64,000 nucleotides of DNA, from contig CAVGOA010000005.1 in assembly GCA_963630635.1 (NCBI GenBank), forward strand, positions 8,468-72,467, written 5' to 3'. The stretch's first letter is position 1, and each line of letters starts with the position of its first letter. A model generated the notes under the pieces. That model was given only the letters and a program-made list of their open reading frames with translations. It ran no database searches and was not told where the DNA came from. Position numbers and translations under genes: made by a program. The DNA is from Paratractidigestivibacter sp963630635 (lineage in GTDB: Bacteria > Actinomycetota > Coriobacteriia > Coriobacteriales > Atopobiaceae). Shown piece by piece: positions 42,775-51,989 of the stretch.

Positions 42775-44241
42775 ATGGCTGGTAAGTACGACGAGCTTGC
42801 GGCGCAGGTCGTAGAGCTTGTGGGAGGCAAAGAAAACGTGATCTCTGTCTCGCACTGCATCACGCGCCTGCGCTTCAAGCTCAAGGACGAGTCCCGCGCC
42901 GACGACGACAGCATCGCCGCGCTGGACAAGGTCATCAAGGTCATGCATGCCAATGGCCAGTACCAGGTTGTTGTTGGCAACATCGTCGAGGACGTCTATG
43001 ACGCGGTTCTTGCCGTGGGCGGCCTGAGCGCCGGTGGCGCGGTTGCCGCAGACGACGCCGATTCTGGCGACGCTGCCAAGCGCCCGCTCGACGTTGTCAT
43101 CGACCTGATCTCGGGCATCTTCTCGCCTATGCTGGGCACCTTCTCGGCCGCCGGCATCATGAAGGGTCTTCTCGCCCTCTTCTCGTTTATTGACCAGGAG
43201 TTTATTACCGGTGGCACCTTTGCCACCTCGGGTGCGTATACCCTGCTGTACACCATCGCCGACGGCATGTTCTACTTCCTGCCGGTCGTGCTTGCCTATA
43301 CGGCGTCCAAGAAGTTCAAGATGAGCGAGTTCAACGCGCTTGCCATCGCCTTTGCCCTGGTCTATCCCACGATGGTGGCCCTGACGTCCGGCGAGGTGCT
43401 TGGCTCGGTTGACCTGGGCTTCCTTGGCACCTTCTCTTGGTACGCCGACTTCTTTGGCATCCCCATCATCATGCCGGCCTCTGGCTACACCAGCTCGGTT
43501 ATCCCCATCTTGCTGATGGTCTGGTTTGCCTCTAAGGTCGAGGCCTGGGTCAAGAGCTGGATGCCTTCTTCGATGAAGATGTTCTTCGTGCCTCTGATCA
43601 CCGTGACCGTCTCGGTCGTCCTTGGTTACCTGATCATTGGCCCCATCGCCACCGTCATCACCAACATTTTGGGCTCGATCTTTAGCATCCTGTTTGGCCT
43701 GCCCGTTGTGGGCTCCATCGTTGGCTGCACGCTTGTTGGCGCCTTCTGGATGTGCCTTGTTATCTTTGGCTTCCACTGGTCGCTTATCCCGCTGGCCATC
43801 ATCAACCTGATGAACCTTGGCCACGACTACATCCTGGCCGCGACCATTGGCCACTCGTTCTGCCTGGGCGCCGTTGTCTTTGCGATGTATCTCAAGAACA
43901 AGGACGAGCAGTTCCGCGGCGTCGCTCTGCCCGCCATCATCTCTTCCTTCTTCTTTGGCGTGACCGAGCCCGCCATCTACGGCGTTGCCCTGCCCGATAA
44001 GAAGGCCTTTGTCGTCGCCTCGATTGGCTCGGCTATTTCGGGCTTCATCATTGGCGTCACCGGCTCTGCGGTGTACATGTCTGGCGGCCTTGGCATGTTC
44101 AACTGGCTGTGCTTCATCGATCCCGCCGAGGGCGGCACGGGCATCTCGTTCATGCTCATCGCTATCGTCGCTTCGCTGGTTGCTGCGGCCATCTCCTTCG
44201 CGATCGAGTTCGCTACCTACAAGGCTCCCGCTGCCGAGTAG
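42775..44241 (+). CDS. PTS EIIBC, glucoside/sucrose family, lacking IIA domain
   Basis: A 488-residue sugar permease. The N-terminal IIB domain has the phospho-cysteine C28 in SVSHCITRLRFKLKDE. A short acidic linker (AAADDADSGDAA) leads to the IIC domain from about residue 105, with ten or so membrane segments and the family segments SPMLGTFSAAGIMKGLLALF and FFFGVTEPAIYGVALPDKK. No IIA domain follows, so it must borrow a IIA encoded elsewhere. GGAAGGGAG precedes the ATG. Next to two GH3 glycosidases it probably imports a beta-glucoside as the 6-phosphate. No phospho-beta-glucosidase gene is nearby. Confidence 0.92.
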   Translation: MAGKYDELAAQVVELVGGKENVISVSHCITRLRFKLKDESRADDDSIAALDKVIKVMHANGQYQVVVGNIVEDVYDAVLAVGGLSAGGAVAADDADSGDAAKRPLDVVIDLISGIFSPMLGTFSAAGIMKGLLALFSFIDQEFITGGTFATSGAYTLLYTIADGMFYFLPVVLAYTASKKFKMSEFNALAIAFALVYPTMVALTSGEVLGSVDLGFLGTFSWYADFFGIPIIMPASGYTSSVIPILLMVWFASKVEAWVKSWMPSSMKMFFVPLITVTVSVVLGYLIIGPIATVITNILGSIFSILFGLPVVGSIVGCTLVGAFWMCLVIFGFHWSLIPLAIINLMNLGHDYILAATIGHSFCLGAVVFAMYLKNKDEQFRGVALPAIISSFFFGVTEPAIYGVALPDKKAFVVASIGSAISGFIIGVTGSAVYMSGGLGMFNWLCFIDPAEGGTGISFMLIAIVASLVAAAISFAIEFATYKAPAAE

Positions 44242-44283
44242 CGTTAGATTCGCAATCGTCAATCGCATAGCTCACCGGCAATC

Positions 44284-44326
44284 GCGCCCCCGCGTCGGCT
44301 CCAAGCCCGCCGCGGGGGCGCTTCTC
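44284..44326 (+). terminator. Terminator after the EIIBC gene
   Basis: GCGCCCCCGCG (44284-44294) pairs perfectly with CGCGGGGGCGC (44311-44321), followed by TTCTC. The stem is strong, the T run weak. Confidence 0.7.
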
Positions 44327-44497
44327 AGTTAAATGGCTGTTACCCGCAGGTATCGGGTGCGTTTGGCCGCATTCGATGGCGTAACCTAGCCAACGTGCGC
44401 GTAACTTTCTCGCATTAAGTTGCAAGGGGGAGGGGAATGGGTCCCCTCCGGTTGCGCGGCACGAAAGGGGTCTTACACCAAACCGGAAGGAACCGTC

Positions 44498-45397
44498 ATG
44501 ACCGATCTCTCTCGCCGTAATTTCCTCAAGCTCTCTGGCATTTCGATGCTCTCAATCGGGGGCATGACGCTCCTTACCGCCTGTGGCCCGTCCACCGAGA
44601 CCAAGAGCTCCGACTCTTCCTCGACCTCCAGCGATTCCAGCTCTTCGGCCGCCTCGACCTTTGGCGAGGGCGGCAAGCTGCGCGTTGGCATGGAGGTCGC
44701 CTATCCTCCCTACAACTGGCAGACGTCCGAAGAGACGGACGACACCATCCCCGTCGACGGTCTTTCTGGCGCCTACGCCGACGGCATGGACGTCTACGTG
44801 GCCAAGCAGGTCGCCAAGGCGCTTGACCTCGAGCCCGTTGCCGTCAAGCTGGCTTGGTCTGGTTTGATTGAGGCTTTGAACTCCGGCACCATCGACGTCA
44901 TCATCGCTGGCATGACCCCCACCGACGAGCGCCGCCAGTCCATCGACTTCTCTGACCCCTACTTTGTGGGCACCTACGGCCTTCTGTGCAAGAAGGACTC
45001 CCAGTATGCCAGCGCCAACAGCGTGGCCGACCTGGCCGGTGCCTCGATCCTGGGCCAGAAGGACACTCTGCTTGACACCGTGATCGACGAGCTTGACGGC
45101 GTCACCCACATGACCCCGGTCGACTCGGTCCCCGCGCAGCTGTCCCACCTCAACCAGGGCGCCTGCGACTGCATCACCTACAACGTCGAGAACCGCCAGG
45201 GCCTTCTGGACGCCAACCCCGACCTGGTGGCCATTGCCTTTGACGGCAGCTACACCATCTTCCCCGACGAGGTCTCCTGCAACATTGGCCTTAAGAAGGG
45301 CCAGGACGACGTGCTGGAGAAGATCAACAAGGCCCTGGCCGATATGGGCGATACCGAGGCCACCTTCACCGCCATCATCGACCGCCAGCCGGCCTAA
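44498..45397 (+). CDS. Amino-acid ABC transporter substrate-binding lipoprotein
   Basis: A 299-residue solute-binding protein of family 3 (SBP_bac_3). The Tat-type signal SRRNFLKLSG (5-14) ends in lipobox LTAC with C29, then a Ser-rich linker. The binding domain begins KLRVGMEVAYPPYNW, with AKQVAKALDLEPVAVKLAWSGLIEALNSGTIDVIIAGMTPTDERR-type order and FSDPYFVGTYGLL. These residues fit polar or aromatic amino-acid binders. I chose the ATG at 44498 with GGAAGGAA upstream. Permease and ATPase genes follow in order, forming a complete uptake system. Confidence 0.92.
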   Translation: MTDLSRRNFLKLSGISMLSIGGMTLLTACGPSTETKSSDSSSTSSDSSSSAASTFGEGGKLRVGMEVAYPPYNWQTSEETDDTIPVDGLSGAYADGMDVYVAKQVAKALDLEPVAVKLAWSGLIEALNSGTIDVIIAGMTPTDERRQSIDFSDPYFVGTYGLLCKKDSQYASANSVADLAGASILGQKDTLLDTVIDELDGVTHMTPVDSVPAQLSHLNQGACDCITYNVENRQGLLDANPDLVAIAFDGSYTIFPDEVSCNIGLKKGQDDVLEKINKALADMGDTEATFTAIIDRQPA

Positions 45398-45511
45398 GGG
45401 CAAAGAAGAGCGCCGAGAAGTTCTTCTCGCCGCTGCTTATCATGATTTACCTGGGCGTTTGTGCGCTAAGCCGTGCAAGCGCCCTTTCGCTTATTCACTT
45501 TGGAGGATCAC

Positions 45512-46702
45512 ATGGGCAGGCGTCTTGCCTCGTTTGTCTTGGACGACCACCGCTACGTTTTCTTGGGTACCAGCGCGTTTGCCGCGGTGGGCCTTATGCT
45601 GGCCAACTCGGCGCACCCGGCATCCAGCTTCTTGGCGCCCATCTACGGCGTCGAGCTGGTGCTGTACTACGCGCTTATGGCCTGGTGCGTTGTGAGCGCG
45701 TTGGCGCTGGTAAACAAGCTGGTTAAGTGGAAGGACTACGCGGCCGTCTCGCCGTTTGCCAAGCCTGCGGCCAAGAAAGTCGAGCGCATCGCTTCTTATG
45801 TGATCTGGGCCATCGTCGCGGTCTTTATGGTCGATCGCTGGGTCGTAGGCTTCTGTGACCTGGTGAACAACGCCGTCAATGCCACGTCCAACCCCACCGA
45901 CTTTTGGTCCAGTTCGATCTACATGCTGTGGGACACGCGCGAGGTCTTTGTGAGCGGCATCCAGAACACCGTTCTTCTGGCCGTCTTTGGTACCGTCATC
46001 GCGTTTTTCCTGGCCTTGCTGCTGGTCTTCTTGCGCATCCAGGTGATCGACCGGTCGGACAACGATTTTGTGCGCTTCTTGAAGGTCGTGGGCTCGGGCT
46101 TTGCGCGCGTCTACTCCACCGTGGTGCGCGGCACGCCCATGATGATCCAGGGCTTGCTTATCTACTTTGGCGGCGGCTCGCTGCTGCGCGGGCTGTTTGG
46201 CCTTTCTACCACGCAATCGGCCGCGATTTGGACGACCTTTATGGCCGGCCTGGTCACGATTTCGCTTAACTCCACGGCCTACATGATGGAGGTGCTGCGC
46301 GCGGGCATTGGCGCGGTGGACCCCGGCCAGGCCGAGGCGGCACGTTCGCTGGGCTTGTCTCAGTGGCAGGCAATGCGCAAGGTCGTCTTTCCGCAGGGCG
46401 TCAAGAACTCGATCCCGGCGCTTTCTAACGAGCTGGTCATCAACCTCAAGGATTCCTCGGTGCTATCTGTCATTGGCGTCGTCGACCTGATGTTTGCCAC
46501 AACAACAATCGCCGGCAAGTACTACAAGCAGATGGAGATCTACGTGGTTGCCATGGCCGTCTACCTGGTGCTTACCCTGGTGGCATCCAAGCTGTTGGAT
46601 ATGCTGTCCAAGAAGCTCGAGGCAGGCGAGGTGGGCCCTGTGCTGGGCACCGCCGACGTCTTGAGCGGGACCAGCGCCGATGCTGCCGCGACCGAGCACT
46701 AA
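45512..46702 (+). CDS. Amino-acid ABC transporter permease with N-terminal extension
   Basis: A 396-residue HisM/GlnP-type permease. The transport domain occupies about residues 150-375, with the EAA-loop AEAARSLGLSQWQAMRKVVFPQ and VVRGTPMMIQGLLIYFGGG. Before it lie about 145 residues with three extra hydrophobic segments not found in typical 220-residue family members. The ATG has GGAGGATCAC upstream. Its neighbours supply the binding lipoprotein and ATPase. The C-terminal tail (LGTADVLSGTSADAAATEH) is low complexity. The transport role is secure; the extra helices are unexplained. Confidence 0.9.
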   Translation: MGRRLASFVLDDHRYVFLGTSAFAAVGLMLANSAHPASSFLAPIYGVELVLYYALMAWCVVSALALVNKLVKWKDYAAVSPFAKPAAKKVERIASYVIWAIVAVFMVDRWVVGFCDLVNNAVNATSNPTDFWSSSIYMLWDTREVFVSGIQNTVLLAVFGTVIAFFLALLLVFLRIQVIDRSDNDFVRFLKVVGSGFARVYSTVVRGTPMMIQGLLIYFGGGSLLRGLFGLSTTQSAAIWTTFMAGLVTISLNSTAYMMEVLRAGIGAVDPGQAEAARSLGLSQWQAMRKVVFPQGVKNSIPALSNELVINLKDSSVLSVIGVVDLMFATTTIAGKYYKQMEIYVVAMAVYLVLTLVASKLLDMLSKKLEAGEVGPVLGTADVLSGTSADAAATEH

Positions 46703-46721
46703 GGAAGAGGGGAGAAGAAAC

Positions 46722-47603
46722 ATGGCTAACGATAACGTTGCAGCTACAGGCGCTGTTGCCGGTGCGGCCGGTGCTGCCGGTGCCGCCGAGCCCCTCATTC
46801 GCGTTGAGGGCATCGAGAAGAGCTTTGGGTCCAACGTTGTACTGCGCGGCGTCGACTTCTCGGTCATGCCGGGCGAGGTTGTGACCATCATTGGGCCTTC
46901 TGGCTCGGGCAAGTCGACGTTGCTGCGCTGCATCAACCTGTTAGAGACGCCCGACGCCGGGCACGTGTGGTTTCACGGAGAAGACCTGGCGGCCGAGCAC
47001 GTCAACGTCAACCGACTGCGCGAGAGCATTGGCATGGTGTTCCAGGGCTTCAACCTGTTCAACAACATGAACGTGCTGGACAACTGCACGCTGGCGCCCG
47101 TGACGCTGAAGAAGTGCAGCAAGGCCGAGGCCGAGGAGCGCGCCCGCAAGCACCTGGCAGAAGTGGGTCTTCTCGACTTTGCGCAGGCTCCCGTGACTAA
47201 GCTTTCTGGCGGCCAGAAGCAGCGCGTGGCCATTGCCCGCGCTTTGTGCATGGAGCCCGAGATCATGCTCTTTGACGAGCCCACGAGTGCCCTTGACCCC
47301 GAGATCGTGGGCGAGGTCTTAAACGTCATGCGCGACCTGGCGGCCGGCGGCATGACCATGGTTGTGGTCACGCACGAGATGGCGTTTGCCAAGAACGTGA
47401 GCGACAAGGTCGTCTTTATGGACGGTGGCGTGATTGCCGAGGCCTCGAGCCCGGCCCAGATGTTTAGCAACCCCAGGCTGCCGCGCACCCGCGAGTTCTT
47501 GTCGCGCTACCTGGACGATCCGCGCGAGACGGACGCTTTGGTTGTGGCGGGGGCGACGGTCGCGGCCCCGGCCCCGGCCCCGGCGGCCCCGGTGGAGGCC
47601 TAG
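46722..47603 (+). CDS. Amino-acid ABC transporter ATPase (GlnQ family)
   Basis: A 293-residue nucleotide-binding subunit. Walker A GPSGSGKST is at 58-66, the signature LSGGQKQR and Walker B IMLFDEPTSALDPE follow, and the H-loop is in MVVVTHEMAFAKNVSD. The first 22 residues are an Ala/Gly repeat region (GAVAGAAGAAGAAE). The last 15 or so are Ala/Pro-rich, encoded by a GGCCCC-type repeat. GAAGAGGGGAG precedes the ATG. It powers uptake with the permease and lipoprotein encoded just upstream. Confidence 0.93.
   Translation: MANDNVAATGAVAGAAGAAGAAEPLIRVEGIEKSFGSNVVLRGVDFSVMPGEVVTIIGPSGSGKSTLLRCINLLETPDAGHVWFHGEDLAAEHVNVNRLRESIGMVFQGFNLFNNMNVLDNCTLAPVTLKKCSKAEAEERARKHLAEVGLLDFAQAPVTKLSGGQKQRVAIARALCMEPEIMLFDEPTSALDPEIVGEVLNVMRDLAAGGMTMVVVTHEMAFAKNVSDKVVFMDGGVIAEASSPAQMFSNPRLPRTREFLSRYLDDPRETDALVVAGATVAAPAPAPAAPVEA
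47564..47590 (+). repeat. GGCCCC simple repeat inside the ATPase gene end
   Basis: Three GGCCCC units in tandem (47564-47581) plus an interrupted fourth encode an alanine-proline tail. The 6-base unit keeps frame if copy number changes, so length variation between strains is possible. Confidence 0.6.
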
Positions 47604-47606
47604 CCG

Positions 47607-48983
47607 ATGACCGAGGTCTGGCGCTTCTTCTCGCACGAGGACGACTTTGCCGATCTGGACGCCCAGGCGCTTTGCGAGCGCCTGGCGGCCGAGCTGGCTA
47701 TCCCCACGGTGGATGGGCCAACGGCCGAAACGACCAATTGGGCGGCGTTTGACCAGCTAGAGGCATACTTTCGCGAGTGCTTCCCGCTTCTATTTGGGGC
47801 AGCGCAGGTCGAGAAGGTCGACCACTCGCTAATGCTGCAGGTCCCGGGTGCCAACCTCAGTCTGCGCCCGGCCCTGCTGTTGGGCCACATGGACGTTGTC
47901 CCCGTGGTCCCCGGTACTGCGGACGACTGGACCCACGGTGCCTTTAGCGGCCACGTTGACGAGACCTACGTGTGGGGCCGCGGCGCCCTGGACATGAGCG
48001 ACCAGGTTATGGGCATGCTGGAAGCCGTCGAGTACGTGCTTGCGCACGACGGCCTGCCGCCGCGCCCCCTCGTCATCTGCCTGGGCCAGGACGAAGAGAC
48101 CCTGCAGTCGGGCGCCCGCCGCATGGGCCAGCTGCTGCTCGAGCGCGGCGTGCGCGCCGAGTACGCCATCGACGAGGGCGACTACCTGGTAAGTGACCTC
48201 TCTGCCTTTGGTGGCACCGCCGGCCGCGGCCTCTTGGTTTTTCTCGCCGAGAAGGGCTATGCCGATTTTCGCTTGACGGTGAGAAGCGCCGGCGGCCACT
48301 CGTCGAACCCCTTTGGCGGCACGTCGCTGGCCATCTTGTCGCAGGCCATCACGCGCCTCACCCAGGCCGGTTGGGGCTGCGAGGTTACGCCCCTTCTGGC
48401 CCAGACCCTGGCTGCCGTGGGCGCCGCGCCCCCAAGCGACCCGCACGATCTTCTCGCCAACCAGCAGCTCTTTCCGTATGTGACCACCACCTGCGCGCCC
48501 ACGATGATCTGCGGCGGCAGTGCCCAGGCCAACGTCATGCCGCAGGACATGACGGCCACGGTCAACTTTAGGCTGCTCAGCGGCACTACGGTGGCGGCCG
48601 TCGAGGCCCGCGTGCGCGAGCTTTTGGCCGATTTGCCGGTCGAGGTCGCCCTGGTAGACGAGGTAAGCAACGATCCGTCGCAGGTCTCTGTCGCTGCCGG
48701 CGCAGGCTGGGACGCCTTGCGCGCGGCTGCCGGTCGCTACTTCACCGACCCGGCCACCGGCGAGCCCCTGCCGCTGGTTCCTGCGCTTTTGCTGGGGGCC
48801 TCGGACTCGCGCATGTACGAGTGTGTGTGCGACACCTGCCTGCGCTTCTCGCCGTTTGTGGCCGATGCAGACGAGGTCGCTCGCGGCGTCCACGGTACCG
48901 ATGAGCGCATAACTAAGCGCGCTTACCTGCAAGGAATTCGATTTTTTATACACCTGATTCGCGAAGACGCTGCGTTGGGTTAA
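47607..48983 (+). CDS. M20-family metallopeptidase (CPG2/ArgE-like)
   Basis: A 458-residue zinc hydrolase. The first metal site is LLLGHMDVVPVV, with WTHGAFSGHVDETYVWGRGALDMSDQ holding the bridging aspartate. The catalytic glutamates are in VICLGQDEETLQSGA, and a dimerisation lid domain spans about residues 215-330 (SAGGHSSNPFGGTS). It lacks a signal peptide, so it probably splits imported dipeptides or acylated amino acids in the cytoplasm. It starts 3 bases after the ATPase stop, indicating coupling to the amino-acid transporter operon. Confidence 0.9.
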   Translation: MTEVWRFFSHEDDFADLDAQALCERLAAELAIPTVDGPTAETTNWAAFDQLEAYFRECFPLLFGAAQVEKVDHSLMLQVPGANLSLRPALLLGHMDVVPVVPGTADDWTHGAFSGHVDETYVWGRGALDMSDQVMGMLEAVEYVLAHDGLPPRPLVICLGQDEETLQSGARRMGQLLLERGVRAEYAIDEGDYLVSDLSAFGGTAGRGLLVFLAEKGYADFRLTVRSAGGHSSNPFGGTSLAILSQAITRLTQAGWGCEVTPLLAQTLAAVGAAPPSDPHDLLANQQLFPYVTTTCAPTMICGGSAQANVMPQDMTATVNFRLLSGTTVAAVEARVRELLADLPVEVALVDEVSNDPSQVSVAAGAGWDALRAAAGRYFTDPATGEPLPLVPALLLGASDSRMYECVCDTCLRFSPFVADADEVARGVHGTDERITKRAYLQGIRFFIHLIREDAALG

Positions 48984-49059
48984 GCTTTCTCAAAACATCG
49001 GCGGCCGGCGAAAAGGTTTTTCTGGGCAAGGGCCGCGCATCGCGCGTCAGGAGATCAAC

Positions 49060-50988
49060 ATGCAGGACGGATTTGTCAAGGTCGCAGCCATAACGCCCGA
49101 GGTCCGCGTGGCCGACGTGAGCTTTAACGTGGACGCCTGCGTGGCCGCGGCAACCAACGCCTGCACGGTCCACGGCGCCATGGTGGTCGTGCTGCCCGAG
49201 CTGTGCCTTACCGCCTACACCTGCGAGGACCTGTTTTGGCAAGACGCGCTGTTGTCTGCAGCCGAGAAGGGCCTGGGCGAGTTTGCCGCCCGCACGGCCG
49301 AGCTCAACGCGCTGCTGCTTGTGGGCCTGCCGGTGCGCGTGAACGCCAAGCTGTACAACTGCTGCGCGGCGGTGTGCTCGGGCAACATTTTGGGCGTGGT
49401 GCCCAAGCGCTACCTGCCCACCTACAACGAGTTTTATGAAGGCCGCCACTTTGTGCCCGGCGGCGTCGACGTGGTGCCCATTGACATCGCGGGCCAGCTT
49501 GACGTGCCGTTTGGTATGAACCAGCTGTTTGTGTGCGATGCCCTGCCCGAGCTGGTGGTGGCCGCAGAGCTGTGCGAGGACCTGTGGGTTCCCGAGCCGC
49601 CCTCGATCGCCCACGCCAAGGCCGGCGCCACCTTGATTTGCAACCTCTCTGCCAGCAACGCCATCGTGGGCAAGGCCGATTACCGCCGCAGCCTGGTGGC
49701 CGGCCAGTCCGCGCGCCTTATCTGCGGTTATGTGTACGCCAGCGCGGGCGCAGGCGAGTCTACGCAGGATTTGGTCTTCTCGGGTCACGACCTGGTTGCC
49801 GAGAATGGCAGCGTGTTGGCCGAGGGCAAGCCTTTTGGCAGCGGCATGGCGATCTCTGAGATTGACGTGTACCAGCTGGCGGCCGAGCGCCGTCGCATGT
49901 CTACGTTTGACGTGGCGACCAGCCCCCTGCAGAAGGCTTACCACGTCACCCGTTTCTCGCTGGCCGAGGCAAAGACGCGCCTTACGCGTCGCATCGACCC
50001 GCACCCCTTTGTGCCCGCCGATCCCGCCCGCCGCGCCGAGCGTTGCGAGGACGTCTTTAACATCCAGGCCCACGGCTTGGCCAAGCGCCTGGCGCACACC
50101 CACTCTAACCACGCGGTTATTGGCATCTCGGGCGGCTTGGACTCCACGTTGGCCCTGCTGGTCACGGCCCGCGCGTTTGACCTTCTCGACCTGGACCGCT
50201 CTAACATCGTGTGCGTGACTATGCCGGGCTTTGGTACCACCGACCGCACGCACGACAACGCGACCAAGCTCACCGAGGCCTTGGGCGCCGACCTTCGCGA
50301 GGTCAACATTGGCGATGCGGTGCGGCTGCACTTCTCGGACATTGGGCACGACGAGTCGGTCCACGACGTCACGTACGAGAACTCGCAGGCCCGCGAGCGC
50401 ACGCAGATCCTGATGGACATCGCCAACCAAGAGGGCGGCCTGGTCATTGGTACCGGCGACCTGTCTGAGCTGGCCTTGGGCTGGGCCACCTACAACGGCG
50501 ACCACATGAGCATGTACGCCGTCAACGCCAGCGTGCCCAAGACCCTGGTGCGCCACCTGGTGCGCTACGTGGCCGATACCTGCGAAAACGCCGACGAGAC
50601 CGAGGTTTTGCTCGACGTGTTGGACACGCCCGTCTCGCCGGAGCTTTTGCCCGCCACGGGCGACGGCAAGATCAGCCAGAAGACCGAGGACCTGGTGGGT
50701 CCCTACGAGCTGCACGATTTCTTCTTGTATCAGGTGCTTCGCCGCGGGGCTTCTCCGCGCAAGGTGTACCGCCTGGCCCGCGCGGCCCTGGGCGGCACCT
50801 ACGACAATGCGACCATCCTGTCGTGGCTCAAGGTGTTTTACCGCCGCTACTTTGCGCAGCAGTTCAAGCGCAGCTGCCTGCCCGACGGGCCCAAGGTGGG
50901 CTCGGCGGCCGTCTCGCCGCGCGGCGACCTGCGCATGCCGTCCGACGCCTGCGTTGCCGTTTGGCAGGCTGAGCTAGAGACGCTGTAG
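49060..50988 (+). CDS. nadE: Glutamine-dependent NAD+ synthetase
   Basis: A 642-residue two-domain enzyme. The N-terminal nitrilase-type glutaminase (about 1-290) has the catalytic glutamate in VVLPELCLTAYTCEDLFW, the lysine in VVPKRYLPTYNEFYE and the cysteine in VVAAELCEDLWVPEPPS. The C-terminal synthetase starts at about residue 335 with the PP-loop AVIGISGGLDSTLALLV, followed by MPGFGTTDRTHDNA and GTGDLSELALGWATYNGD. It makes NAD from deamido-NAD with glutamine as ammonia donor. AGGAGATC precedes the ATG. The full-length eukaryote-like form is usual for actinobacteria. Confidence 0.95.
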   Translation: MQDGFVKVAAITPEVRVADVSFNVDACVAAATNACTVHGAMVVVLPELCLTAYTCEDLFWQDALLSAAEKGLGEFAARTAELNALLLVGLPVRVNAKLYNCCAAVCSGNILGVVPKRYLPTYNEFYEGRHFVPGGVDVVPIDIAGQLDVPFGMNQLFVCDALPELVVAAELCEDLWVPEPPSIAHAKAGATLICNLSASNAIVGKADYRRSLVAGQSARLICGYVYASAGAGESTQDLVFSGHDLVAENGSVLAEGKPFGSGMAISEIDVYQLAAERRRMSTFDVATSPLQKAYHVTRFSLAEAKTRLTRRIDPHPFVPADPARRAERCEDVFNIQAHGLAKRLAHTHSNHAVIGISGGLDSTLALLVTARAFDLLDLDRSNIVCVTMPGFGTTDRTHDNATKLTEALGADLREVNIGDAVRLHFSDIGHDESVHDVTYENSQARERTQILMDIANQEGGLVIGTGDLSELALGWATYNGDHMSMYAVNASVPKTLVRHLVRYVADTCENADETEVLLDVLDTPVSPELLPATGDGKISQKTEDLVGPYELHDFFLYQVLRRGASPRKVYRLARAALGGTYDNATILSWLKVFYRRYFAQQFKRSCLPDGPKVGSAAVSPRGDLRMPSDACVAVWQAELETL

Positions 50989-51041
50989 TTCTTCTCGCCG
51001 CATCAGGAACCCCCCAGCACGTTAATCCCTAGGAGACCGCC

Positions 51042-51968
51042 ATGCCCGCCACCTCGCCCTCGAGCGTCATCGATGCCATTCTAGCCAGCCGCGATAGCTT
51101 GGCAGACGCCGAGAAAACCGTTGCGAACTTTATCCTCGAGCACGCCCAGACGGTATCGGCGCTCTCGGCCACGCAGATTGCCAAGCAGTCGGGCACGTCA
51201 AACACCACGGTGTCGCGTTTTGTGCGCTCGATCGGCTTTCCCAGCTTCTCTGAGATGCGCTATGCGCTGGCGCGCGAGATGTCGGCCGCGAGCGACGCGG
51301 GGTTCGAGGGCGAGCGCACGGTCTCGGTGGACAGCATCACCGAGTCGGCGGCCTATATCTTGGACAACAAGATCGAAGAGCTGCGCGGCACGTTGGCCGC
51401 GATCGACGAGTCGGCGGTGCGCCAGGCCGTCGAGATGATGTCTATGGCGCGACTGGTCATGTTCGCGGGCGTGGGCAGCTCGCTTCCCATTGCGCAGAGC
51501 GCGGCCATTAAGTTCTCGCAGGCGCGGGTGAACGCCATCGCGGCTTCGACCACCGACGGCGGCCAGTTGACGGCGATGCTGATGGAGCCCGAGGACTGCC
51601 TGGTCATCATCTCTAACTCCGGGCGCTCGGACCGTCTGCGCCGGATGATGGATTTTGCTATTGACCAGGGTGTTCAGACCATTGTGATCACGCGCAACCC
51701 CGATAGCGAGCTGGGACGCTTGGGCGACGTGGTGCTTAAAGTCGTGGCCCGCGACTATCTTCTGGTCAACGGCTTTGACTTCTCGCACAACTCGATCAAC
51801 TACGTGCTTGAGGTGCTGCTTTTGTTGCTGTTCAACGAGCGCCAGAAGGTCAACGAGTACAGCCTCAAGCTCTTCAACGAGTCGATGGCGGGGGAGAAGG
51901 GCACCAATCCCGAGGCCCGCGCTGCCCAGCCCGAGGAAACCCTGCCCCCGTTCACGCTTAAGTGCTAG
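51042..51968 (+). CDS. RpiR-family transcriptional regulator with SIS domain
   Basis: A 308-residue sugar-phosphate-responsive regulator. The N-terminal HTH (about 1-80) includes TASALSATQIAKQSGTSNTT-like order and VSRFVRSIGFPSFSEMRYALA. The SIS domain (about 120-260) has VMFAGVGSSLPIAQSAAIKF and LVIISNSGRSDRLRRM. A C-terminal helix pair follows. CTAGGAGAC precedes the ATG. It stands 0.5 kb before the third GH3 gene and probably controls the glycoside-use genes downstream in answer to a phosphosugar. The effector is unknown. Confidence 0.9.
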   Translation: MPATSPSSVIDAILASRDSLADAEKTVANFILEHAQTVSALSATQIAKQSGTSNTTVSRFVRSIGFPSFSEMRYALAREMSAASDAGFEGERTVSVDSITESAAYILDNKIEELRGTLAAIDESAVRQAVEMMSMARLVMFAGVGSSLPIAQSAAIKFSQARVNAIAASTTDGGQLTAMLMEPEDCLVIISNSGRSDRLRRMMDFAIDQGVQTIVITRNPDSELGRLGDVVLKVVARDYLLVNGFDFSHNSINYVLEVLLLLLFNERQKVNEYSLKLFNESMAGEKGTNPEARAAQPEETLPPFTLKC

Positions 51969-51989
51969 TGCGCGGGCGCCCACGAATGC

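Noticed and set aside
46832..46842. CAACGTTGTAC, matching the intergenic palindrome
   Set aside because: It lies inside the ABC ATPase gene, where it encodes conserved residues (SNVVL), and it is incomplete.
47564..47590. GGCCCC repeat as part of a CRISPR or other array
   Set aside because: It is a short in-frame codon repeat encoding an Ala/Pro tail, without spacers.
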